Both the position numbers and the translations under genes were made by a program. The notes below the pieces were generated by a model that did not search any database, had not been told where the DNA came from, and worked only from the letters and a program-made list of their open reading frames with translations. Shown in pieces: positions 1 to 5,916 of a stretch of 5,918 nt of DNA; positions within the stretch are counted from its first letter, which is position 1; each line of letters opens with the position of its first letter. This stretch comes from an uncultured Verrucomicrobiota bacterium (GTDB taxonomy: Bacteria; Verrucomicrobiota; Verrucomicrobiia; Limisphaerales; UBA9464): the NCBI GenBank assembly GCA_903864375.1, contig CAIPFS010000658.1:1-5918 (forward strand). The letters run 5' to 3'.

Positions 1-1
1 A

Positions 2-754
2 GCTGAAATCCACCTCGACCATGTTCGCTTTGGTTACGGCGACACACTGGCTCTGGACGACGTGGAATTGCGGATTGCTCCCGGACAGGTCGTGGCTCTG
101 GTCGGCAAAAGCGGCTCCGGCAAGACCACGATCATCAACCTGCTCCTGCGGTTTTACGACCCACGCGAGGGGGCGGTCCGGATTGGGGGCGTTGACCTGC
201 GCCACGTGAATACCGGCGATCTGCGGGATCAGATCGCCGTGGTGACCCAGGAAACCATCCTGTTCAACGAAACGATCCGCACCAACATCCTGCTGGGGAG
301 ACCCGACGCCACCGAGGCGGAGGTGACGGCGGCGGCTCGGGCAGCCCATGCCCTCGACTTCATCCTGGAGAAGCCCGGCGGCTTTGATTTTGTGGTGGGA
401 GAGCGGGGCGGAAATCTTTCGGGCGGCCAGCGTCAGCGGATCTCCATTGCGCGCGCCAGTCTCCGCAATGCCCCCATTCTGCTACTCGACGAGGCCACCA
501 GTGCCCTGGATACCGAGTCGGAGCGGGAGGTCCAGGCGGCCTTCGACGAGTTGATGAAGGGTCGCACCACGGTGTGCATCGCCCATCGACTGTCGACCAT
601 CCAGCACGCCGACCGGATCGTGGTGATGAATGAGGGGCGGATTGTCGAATCCGGGACTCATCCGCAACTGCTCGCCCGCGATGGTGCGTATCGCCGTCTG
701 TATGAGCTTCAATTCGGGGCGGAAAAGGAAACCATCGGCCTTCCGATGCCATGA
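2..754 (+). CDS. ABC exporter, MsbA-like (3' part, ATP-binding domain)
   Basis: This is the C-terminal 250 residues of a half-transporter whose membrane domain lies before the window; the frame is open from base 2, so the GTG at 62 is internal. The nucleotide-binding domain is complete: an aromatic A-loop region (FGYGD, visible residues 10-14), Walker A GKSGSGKT (35-42), Q-loop Gln83, signature LSGGQ (139-143), Walker B ILLLDE (159-164, catalytic Glu164), D-loop SALD (167-170) and switch His195. The order and spacing match the exporter (MsbA/ABCB/MdlB) class. Such proteins are homodimeric or heterodimeric inner-membrane pumps that flip lipid A-core, lipids or drugs using ATP. The 4-base overlap with an LptF/LptG-type gene favours a lipid A/LPS flippase, but the domain alone cannot exclude another lipid or drug substrate. 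All catalytic residues are present, so the ATPase should be active. The family assignment is secure; the substrate is inferred from context. Confidence 0.93.
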   Translation, partial: AEIHLDHVRFGYGDTLALDDVELRIAPGQVVALVGKSGSGKTTIINLLLRFYDPREGAVRIGGVDLRHVNTGDLRDQIAVVTQETILFNETIRTNILLGRPDATEAEVTAAARAAHALDFILEKPGGFDFVVGERGGNLSGGQRQRISIARASLRNAPILLLDEATSALDTESEREVQAAFDELMKGRTTVCIAHRLSTIQHADRIVVMNEGRIVESGTHPQLLARDGAYRRLYELQFGAEKETIGLPMP

Positions 755-1854
755 GAACCCTCCACACCTATCTGCTCCGGCAGGTGATCGCCACCCTCGG
801 GGTCACGGTGGCGGTGTTCACCACCCTGCTCCTGCTGGGAAGTGTCCTGAAGGAAGTCCTCGAACTTCTGACCTCCCAGTCGGCCACCGCCGGCCTTGTC
901 CTCAAGGCCGTCGGCCTGCTCATTCCGTTCGTCCTGGCCTTCTCCCTGCCCATGGCGTTCCTGACGGCAACCCTCCTCGTTTTTGGCCGGTTGAGTGCTG
1001 ATCATGAGCTGACAGCCGTTCGCAATGGCGGGGTGAGCCTGGTTGCCTGGGTCGCGCCGGTCCTGGGACTGTCGGTGGTCATGAGCGCCCTGTGCGGATG
1101 GTTCAACCTCGATGTCGCACCCCGCTGCCGGGCCGCCTTCACCGATCTGCGGGATTCCATCATCCGGGAGGTGGGGTCCCGGATGATCGCCGAGGAACGC
1201 TTCATCGACATTGGCAACAACCTGACTCTCTACGCCCGGGAAGTCCGCGGACGCCAGCTCCACGAAATCCTCATCTATGGACTCACCAACCAGGTGGAAG
1301 GCGGAGTCACCAACCTGATCCGCAATCTGGATGTGTGGGCTCCCGAGGGAGAAATCGAATCCCAGCCGGGCGGAGGTGAGGCCCTGGTACTTCATCAGCT
1401 TCAGGGACTCATCTGGACGGAGGGGGAATGGAGGACCGTGGCCTACGAAAAATATACCGAACCCCTGCCCGCCCTGGCCAGGGACCGGGCCCCGGTCAAG
1501 ATCAGCGACATGACGTTCCGCCAGTTGATGGCAGTCCGGCGGGAGCGTCAGCAGGCGGGACAGGCCCTCACCCCGGTCGACGTGCAGTTGCAGCGCCAGG
1601 TATCCTTCTCGTTCGCCTGCATCGGGTTCACCCTGGTGGGCATTCCGCTGGGCATTCGTGCGCATCGACGCGAAACCAACACGGGAGTCGCCATTGCCCT
1701 CCTGCTGGTCCTCGTCTACTACAGCTTCCTCATCGTCGGTCAGTCACTCGAAACCCGCCCCGAATGGCATCCAGGCTGGATCCTTTGGGCACCGAATTTT
1801 CTGTTCCAGGGGCTGGGAGGCTGGCTGCTCTGGCGGGCCAATTCCAAGGTTTGA
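751..1854 (+). CDS. LptF/LptG family LPS export permease (YjgP/YjgQ)
   Basis: This 367-residue protein has the family architecture: three N-terminal membrane segments (about residues 12-32, 50-77, 97-118), a roughly 160-residue soluble domain expected to form the periplasmic beta-jellyroll, then three C-terminal segments (about 283-303, 310-332, 342-362). Conserved family stretches are visible: GRLSADHELTAVRNGGVS (79-96) after the second segment, and IPLGIRAHRRETNTG (298-312) before the fifth. In characterised bacteria LptF and LptG form the membrane part of LptB2FG, which extracts LPS from the inner membrane and feeds it to the LptC-LptA bridge. The ATG lies inside the stop of the upstream ABC gene (ATGA), so translation is probably coupled; I see no Shine-Dalgarno at the right distance. 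Only one family member is present here, so a partner must be encoded elsewhere. LptF and LptG cannot be told apart with confidence by eye, so no symbol is given. Confidence 0.92.
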   Translation: MRTLHTYLLRQVIATLGVTVAVFTTLLLLGSVLKEVLELLTSQSATAGLVLKAVGLLIPFVLAFSLPMAFLTATLLVFGRLSADHELTAVRNGGVSLVAWVAPVLGLSVVMSALCGWFNLDVAPRCRAAFTDLRDSIIREVGSRMIAEERFIDIGNNLTLYAREVRGRQLHEILIYGLTNQVEGGVTNLIRNLDVWAPEGEIESQPGGGEALVLHQLQGLIWTEGEWRTVAYEKYTEPLPALARDRAPVKISDMTFRQLMAVRRERQQAGQALTPVDVQLQRQVSFSFACIGFTLVGIPLGIRAHRRETNTGVAIALLLVLVYYSFLIVGQSLETRPEWHPGWILWAPNFLFQGLGGWLLWRANSKV

Positions 1855-1861
1855 TCGAACC

Positions 1862-1868
1862 AGGAAGG
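1862..1868 (+). promoter_or_regulatory. Strong Shine-Dalgarno before a 28-codon ORF
   Basis: AGGAAGG lies 6 bases before the ATG at 1875. None of the larger genes in the window has a comparable ribosome-binding site: the permease and pyruvate kinase starts have none, and the desaturase and phosphoesterase starts have only weak purine runs. This makes initiation at 1875 plausible. Confidence 0.4.
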
Positions 1869-1874
1869 TGGATC

Positions 1875-1961
1875 ATGTTACCGGGCGAACGGGGGTGGAT
1901 CGCGGATCGCCGAGCGTCGAACCCCACTCCAGCCTCCCTCCTCCCGGATCTGATGCCCTAG
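1875..1961 (+). CDS. Possible 28-residue leader ORF before the desaturase gene
   Basis: ATG at 1875 opens a 28-codon frame ending in TAG at 1959-1961. It has the AGGAAGG site described above. The peptide begins MLPGERGWIADRR and is hydrophilic and Pro/Ala-containing, with no recognisable domain, signal or membrane segment. It is in the same frame as the desaturase, and only two codons (AGC CTG) separate its stop from the desaturase ATG at 1968. It could be a coupled leader that delivers ribosomes to a start lacking its own good site. It could also be the former N-terminus of the desaturase, cut off by a nonsense change, or chance. The family does not need this extension. The evidence is limited to position and ribosome-binding site. 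Confidence 0.3.
   Translation: MLPGERGWIADRRASNPTPASLLPDLMP
1897..1910 (+). repeat. Tandem heptamer GGATCGC x2
   Basis: Two perfect adjacent copies of GGATCGC occur in the gap between the permease and the desaturase, inside the short ORF. Two copies of 7 bases in GC-rich DNA may be chance; no function is assigned. Confidence 0.4.
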
Positions 1962-1967
1962 AGCCTG

Positions 1968-2819
1968 ATGTCGATCGATGTCCCATTGTCCCGCCAGCCT
2001 CCCCATCTCATCGCAGCCATGGTGCTGGTCTGCCTGTGGACGCTGGAAGGCGTGCTCCCGTTGCACCTTGGGCGAAAGCGCCGTCTCACCCACGGCGTTT
2101 CGAATCTCGGACTGGCCTTGATCAACGCCGTCGTCTTTCAAGCATGCGGGGCCGCGCTCGTGGTCGCCATGGAGTTCACTGAGTCGCGTCATTGGGGATT
2201 GCTGGACGCCCTCGGGGACCCGACCTGGTTCCGGTGGGTGACGGCTATTTTGTTGATCGACCTGTGGCAATACCTCTGGCACCGCATCAATCATCAAGTC
2301 CCCTGGCTCTGGCGATTCCATGCCGTGCATCACGCGGACGCCGACATGGATGTCACTTCGGGCGTCCGATTCCACACGCTGGAGATTGGATTTTCGTTCC
2401 TGGCCCGCCTGCTGGTGTTGCCGTTGCTGGGCGTGTCCGCTCCCCAGCTATTGCTCTACGAAGCCCTCTCGCTGCCGGTGATTCTCTTTCATCATGCCAA
2501 TCTCCGGCTGAGCGAACGCCAGGATCGCTGGCTGCGGTGGATCATCGTCACCCCCGGAATGCATCAGGTGCATCATTCCCGATGGCAGCCCGAAACAGAT
2601 TCCAATTATTCCAGTTTCCTTTCCGTATGGGACCGCGTTCTAGGTTCCTTCCGGCTTCATCCAAATCCGGAAACCATTCAATTGGGCTTGGACGGATGGC
2701 AGGAGTCGGAATGGCGGCAGCTCCCGGGAATGCTCCGGACACCCTTTCGACGACGATTACCCGGCAAACAAGCAAGCGGCCTTCAGCCATTTACAACGAA
2801 TCCCGTTCGGCGCCAGTGA
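1968..2819 (+). CDS. Sterol desaturase/fatty acid hydroxylase family membrane di-iron enzyme
   Basis: This 283-residue integral membrane protein has the three-part histidine signature of the superfamily (ERG3/COG3000 type): HRINH (105-109, following Asp98), HAVHH (118-122) and HQVHH (199-203), plus supporting His136 and HH at 175-176. These residues bind two irons that use O2 to hydroxylate or desaturate a lipid. Hydrophobic segments are seen near 15-31, 45-70, 88-104 and 142-177, with the histidine clusters on the cytoplasmic face in known relatives. The tail (LGLDGWQESEWRQLPGMLRTPF, positions 239-260) resembles the usual family ending. The ATG at 1968 is the first possible ATG after the in-frame TAG at 1959; Met18 (2019) is an alternative. 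The substrate is unknown; sterols, hopanoids, fatty acids, alkylglycerols and carotenoid-type lipids are all used by family members. Its position after LPS-transport genes hints at an envelope lipid, but the 113-base gap does not prove co-transcription. Confidence 0.92.
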   Translation: MSIDVPLSRQPPHLIAAMVLVCLWTLEGVLPLHLGRKRRLTHGVSNLGLALINAVVFQACGAALVVAMEFTESRHWGLLDALGDPTWFRWVTAILLIDLWQYLWHRINHQVPWLWRFHAVHHADADMDVTSGVRFHTLEIGFSFLARLLVLPLLGVSAPQLLLYEALSLPVILFHHANLRLSERQDRWLRWIIVTPGMHQVHHSRWQPETDSNYSSFLSVWDRVLGSFRLHPNPETIQLGLDGWQESEWRQLPGMLRTPFRRRLPGKQASGLQPFTTNPVRRQ

Positions 2820-2822
2820 CAC

Positions 2823-2857
2823 CCCTGGCAACTATGGCTCCGCTTCGGACCCCAGGG
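2823..2857 (+). terminator. Imperfect stem-loop after the desaturase gene (weak terminator candidate)
   Basis: CCCTGG (2823-2828) can pair with CCAGGG (2852-2857), and TCCG-CTT-CGGA (2839-2849) forms an inner 4-bp hairpin. It starts 3 bases after the desaturase stop, where a terminator would be expected. However, it is followed by TAAAATTCG rather than a T-run, so it is not a canonical intrinsic terminator. It could be a Rho-independent variant, an mRNA 3' protective structure or chance. The rest of the 2820-2963 gap shows no convincing promoter. Confidence 0.25.
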
Positions 2858-2963
2858 TAAAATTCGAACCGACACACGCTTGTCACTTGTCCGGGGGCAG
2901 CCTCGCTTGCAGATTCCTCTTAAACTGTCCGTCTCCGACTTCCACCACCGGAATCAAATCCCC

Positions 2964-4358
2964 ATGTCCCCCGTTCCTCCCTCATCCGAATCGGTTTCTC
3001 ACACCACCCATCGGCGTCATCGGCCACATCCGGTTCCCATCCCCCAGCCTGTTTTCGGGCAGCCGGTGTTCAACGAAGGCGTGGCTTCTCCCGACCCGAC
3101 CCACCTCCTGATCCCGCACCCCTCCGATAGCGCGCTGTATCAAAAACTGGGGCACACGCTTCAAACTAACACCGTCTCCTTTCCTGCTTCCCGGGCCGCT
3201 GTCGGCGAGGTCTATCCCCTGGCCACCGCCTACGGGGCACGGGGTCCTTCAACCGTTCAGGCCATCCAACACCAGGGTAAGATCATCTTTCATGCCGTGG
3301 GCGATACCGGGGCTTCCAGCGGCAATGGTTATTCGGAGGAGATTCACGTTGCAGACCAGTTGACGGCCGATGTCTTCCAATCGAAGCCGGCGGACCGCCC
3401 CAGCTTCCTGTTCCACCTCGGGGATATTGTCTACAACTTCAGCGAGTCGAAGTATTACTACGACCAGATTTACGAACCGTTCCGGAATTATCCGCTGCCC
3501 ATCCTCGCCATTCCCGGCAACCACGACTCCTTCATCATTCCGGGAACGCCGCCGGAGGAAATCCCGCTGACAATCTTTTCCCACAATTTCTGTGCCCAGC
3601 AGCCGGAAATCACCATGGAGGCAGCCGGCCTGCACCGGACTGCCATGACCCAGCCCGGGGTATACTTCACTCTGGACGCACCTTTTGTTCGCGTCATCGG
3701 ATTGTTCAGCAACAGCCTCGAAGACCCGGGCGTTTTGTCGAGCGAAGGGGGGAAATGGCCGAACGTTCCCGACGTTCAATTGGACTATCTCAGGGCGCAG
3801 TTGCAGCGGGTCCGCGATGAACATTATGCCGGTGCGGTCCTGATCGCTGTGCATCATCCCCCCTTCAGCTACACTCCGCCCGGTGGCACAGCCTCCGCTG
3901 CGGCCCACGGCGGCAGCACGGCGATGCTCCGCCAGATCGACACCATTTGTCAGGCGGTGGGCGTCTATCCTCATGCCTTCCTTTCTGGTCACGCCCACAA
4001 CTATCAGCGCTATACCCGCACCGTGACGCTCGGCGGCAAAACCCGGCAGGTTCCGTTTGTGGTGTGCGGCAGTGGTGGCCACCACATCAATCCTGTGGTT
4101 CATGCGATCCAAGGTCAGCCCTCTCCCGAACCTGCCTTCGGGACCAATACCACCTACCTGGAGGTCAACCCGGCCGTGCAGAGCTCCGGCCTGATCCTGG
4201 AAAAATATCAGGATACCAACTTCGGATACCTGCGGGTGGCGGTCGACAGCACACAACTGCGAATCGCCTTTCACCTGCTGGACGGCACCGGATTGCAGCA
4301 GTCGGAATTCGACGTGGTCACGGTCGACCTGGCGACCTCCACCCTGGTCGCCAACTGA
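2964..4358 (+). CDS. Purple acid phosphatase-like metallophosphoesterase
   Basis: This 464-residue protein carries all five calcineurin-like/purple acid phosphatase blocks in order: GDTG (113-116), GDIVY (153-157), GNHD (185-188), IAVHHPP (294-300) and GHAHNYQR (342-349). The predicted metal ligands are Asp114, Asp154, Tyr157, Asn186, His297, His343 and His345. Tyr157 is at the position of the purple-colour tyrosinate in true purple acid phosphatases. It should hydrolyse phosphate mono- or diesters at a binuclear metal centre; the substrate is unknown. The first ~30 residues are rich in Pro, Ser and His, and no hydrophobic signal peptide or anchor is visible, which is unusual for a group that is often secreted. 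Residues 30-105 have no domain I recognise. The frame is open upstream to a TTG at 2880 (28 more residues, also without a signal); I prefer the ATG at 2964. Only a weak GGAA lies 10 bases before it. It seems unrelated to its neighbours. Confidence 0.9.
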   Translation: MSPVPPSSESVSHTTHRRHRPHPVPIPQPVFGQPVFNEGVASPDPTHLLIPHPSDSALYQKLGHTLQTNTVSFPASRAAVGEVYPLATAYGARGPSTVQAIQHQGKIIFHAVGDTGASSGNGYSEEIHVADQLTADVFQSKPADRPSFLFHLGDIVYNFSESKYYYDQIYEPFRNYPLPILAIPGNHDSFIIPGTPPEEIPLTIFSHNFCAQQPEITMEAAGLHRTAMTQPGVYFTLDAPFVRVIGLFSNSLEDPGVLSSEGGKWPNVPDVQLDYLRAQLQRVRDEHYAGAVLIAVHHPPFSYTPPGGTASAAAHGGSTAMLRQIDTICQAVGVYPHAFLSGHAHNYQRYTRTVTLGGKTRQVPFVVCGSGGHHINPVVHAIQGQPSPEPAFGTNTTYLEVNPAVQSSGLILEKYQDTNFGYLRVAVDSTQLRIAFHLLDGTGLQQSEFDVVTVDLATSTLVAN

Positions 4359-4426
4359 ACGGCGATGCCGAGGGGTCTTCCAACAGGCCAGGATCACTGA
4401 GGATGGATGTTTTGGTCGATTTTCCC

Positions 4427-4493
4427 GGTGGGTTGGGTTAGACCATGGATCAGTTGGGATCGGTCAGAGCCGATCCCATTGGCACCCAACACC
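4427..4493 (+). promoter_or_regulatory. Possible enclosing stem in the pyruvate kinase leader
   Basis: GTTGGGT (4432-4438) can pair with ACCCAAC (4484-4490), and three more pairs (4427-4429 with 4491-4493) form across a 2-base bulge. This would enclose the 9-bp hairpin at 4455-4478 and end 7 bases before the pyruvate kinase ATG. If formed in the transcript it could affect access to a start that lacks a Shine-Dalgarno. It rests on base pairing alone. Confidence 0.3.
4455..4478 (+). promoter_or_regulatory. Perfect 9-bp inverted repeat upstream of pyruvate kinase
   Basis: TGGGATCGG and CCGATCCCA are perfect inverted repeats separated by TCAGAG, ending 22 bases before the pyk ATG. As DNA this is a dyad typical of a dimeric regulator's operator; as RNA it is a stable hairpin with a 6-base loop. 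It sits 97 bases after the phosphoesterase stop and is followed by TTGGCACC, with no T-run on either strand, so an intrinsic terminator is unlikely. The arms are clearly visible; which of the two roles it plays is undecided. The remainder of 4359-4500 shows only a 4-bp CGGC-GAT-GCCG hairpin (4360-4370) and no clear promoter. Confidence 0.55.
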
Positions 4494-4500
4494 AGACCTC

Positions 4501-5916
4501 ATGCGCAAGACCAAGATTATCGCCACCCTCGGCCCGGCCACCGATTCACCCGAAATGCTCGGCCGCCTGTTGGATGCAGGGGTCAACGTGGTTCGGTTGA
4601 ATCTGTCCCATGCCAAGCCGGACTGGGTCCGGCAGGTGGTCAAAGATTTCCGGGCGGAAGCACAGAAGCGAAAGATCAGCGCCGGTGTCCTCCTGGATAC
4701 CCAGGGACCTGCCATTCGCACACTGGATGTGGCCGTCCCCATTCCCCTGCATCCCGGGGACCGCTTCATTTTCACGCTCCAGGGCGAAACAGTGGACCCG
4801 TCAGAAGGGGTTAAATGGACCGGAGTCGGCTATGACGGCTTCGCAGCAGACGTGGAGGTCGGCAAGACCATCGTCATCGACAATGGCGAAATCAAAATGC
4901 GGATTCTTTCAAAGTCCGAACGCCGGGTGGAGTGCGAGGTGTTGACCGAAGGCCGGATGGGGAGCCGTCGGCACATCAATCTTCCTGGTGTCCGGGTATC
5001 GCTGCCCGCGCTGACGCCCAAGGATGTGGCGGATGTCGCGTTGGGATTGGAGGTCGGCGTCGACTTTATCGCCCTGAGCTTCGTGCGGGATCCGGAGGAC
5101 ATCGAGGAACTGCGGGCGCTCATTGCTCACAGCCCGCATCAGCCACGGATTGTCGCCAAAATCGAGCATCAGTTCGCGGTGGACCATTTCGAGGCGATTG
5201 CCCTGGCCTCCGATGTCGTCATGGTGGCGCGCGGTGACCTCGGAATTGAATGCCCCTACGAGGAACTGCCAATCATCCAGCGGCGGATCGTGAAGAAATG
5301 CCATGAAATCGGGCGTCCGGTCATCGTGGCCACCCATTTGCTGGAAAGCATGATCGTCAATCCGATGCCCACGCGGGCCGAAATCACCGACATTGCCAAC
5401 GCCGTGTTTGAGCAGGCCGACGCCATCATGTTGAGCGGGGAGACCACGGTGGGAAAATACCCGCTTGGTTGTGTCGAAGTCATGGACAAGGTGGCGCAGC
5501 GCACCGAGCGCAGCGGCGGTTCCGGATACGAAGGCGCCGCCGAACTGACCTCCCCCCGGCAGAAACTGGTGAAAAGTGCCGTCCTGCTGGCGAATGAACT
5601 TCGTGCCGCCGCCATGATCGTCTTTACCCGCCGGGGCCACATGGCCCGCTACGCCTCGTGGCTGAGACCCCGATATTCGCCCATCTATGCCTTCACCGAC
5701 CGCTGGCCGACCGCTGACTCGCTGAACCTGTGCCGATCGGTGGTTCCGCAAGTGACCGAGTTCTTCCACGACCATCCGGAAAAAACGGTCGATGGCGCCA
5801 TCCAAAAGCTGGTGCAGCAGGGCCGGCTGAAGCGGGGCGACATTGCCGTGGTTTTGTCGACCGTGACGGCGGGCGAACGGTTGGTCGAAGCCATCAAGAT
5901 GCGGGTGGTCGAATAG
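4501..5916 (+). CDS. pyk: Pyruvate kinase
   Basis: This complete 471-residue enzyme transfers phosphate from phosphoenolpyruvate to ADP, the last step of glycolysis, in the cytoplasm. The TIM-barrel starts with TKIIATLGPATD (4-15) and RLNLSH (33-38, with Arg33, Asn35, Ser37 for substrate and K+). LDTQGPAIRT (65-74) opens the B domain. INLPGVRVSLPALTPKD (159-175) returns to the barrel, followed by AKIE (219-222, catalytic Lys220 and metal ligand Glu222), ARGDLG (243-248, ligand Asp246), Thr278 and LSGETTVGKYP (311-321). Residues about 350-471 form the C-terminal regulatory domain. Length and spacing match E. coli PykF numbering closely, so the fold and catalysis should be intact. Oddities are Ala71 where Glu or Lys is expected, IEHQ for IENQ, ATHLLESM for ATQMLESM, and altered effector loops. 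There is no Shine-Dalgarno before the ATG, and the leader holds an inverted repeat that may control it. Confidence 0.97.
   Translation: MRKTKIIATLGPATDSPEMLGRLLDAGVNVVRLNLSHAKPDWVRQVVKDFRAEAQKRKISAGVLLDTQGPAIRTLDVAVPIPLHPGDRFIFTLQGETVDPSEGVKWTGVGYDGFAADVEVGKTIVIDNGEIKMRILSKSERRVECEVLTEGRMGSRRHINLPGVRVSLPALTPKDVADVALGLEVGVDFIALSFVRDPEDIEELRALIAHSPHQPRIVAKIEHQFAVDHFEAIALASDVVMVARGDLGIECPYEELPIIQRRIVKKCHEIGRPVIVATHLLESMIVNPMPTRAEITDIANAVFEQADAIMLSGETTVGKYPLGCVEVMDKVAQRTERSGGSGYEGAAELTSPRQKLVKSAVLLANELRAAAMIVFTRRGHMARYASWLRPRYSPIYAFTDRWPTADSLNLCRSVVPQVTEFFHDHPEKTVDGAIQKLVQQGRLKRGDIAVVLSTVTAGERLVEAIKMRVVE

Noticed and set aside
62..64. GTG at 62 as a true start of a stand-alone ABC ATPase
   Set aside because: The frame continues upstream to base 2 with typical exporter sequence (HLDHVRFGYGD) that belongs to the ATP-binding domain, so the gene begins before the window.
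709..1665. Long reverse-strand open frame (318 codons) opposite the permease gene
   Set aside because: The forward frame encodes a clear LptF/LptG protein with membrane segments. The reverse translation is low in hydrophobic order, rich in Gly, Gln and Glu, and matches no family; GC-rich codon usage keeps the antisense frame open.
2880..2926. Sigma-70 promoter built from TTGTCA (2880) or TTGCAG (2907) with TTAAAC (2920)
   Set aside because: The spacings are about 34-35 and 7-8 bases, far from 16-18, and no other -10 box fits at the correct distance.
3249..4397. 382-codon reverse-strand open frame opposite the phosphoesterase
   Set aside because: It spans the conserved metallophosphoesterase motifs on the other strand and has no recognisable domain or ribosome-binding site; it is a codon-bias shadow.
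4412..4441. Promoter for pyruvate kinase from TTGGTC (4412)
   Set aside because: At 17-18 bases the -10 would be GGGTTA or GGTTAG, too far from TATAAT to claim.
4455..4478. Reading the inverted repeat as a Rho-independent terminator of the phosphoesterase
   Set aside because: Neither strand has a T-run after the stem; the forward side continues TTGGCACC and the reverse side AACTGATCC.
4909..5805. 298-codon reverse-strand open frame opposite pyruvate kinase
   Set aside because: The forward frame is an unmistakable pyruvate kinase. The antisense product has no recognisable motif.
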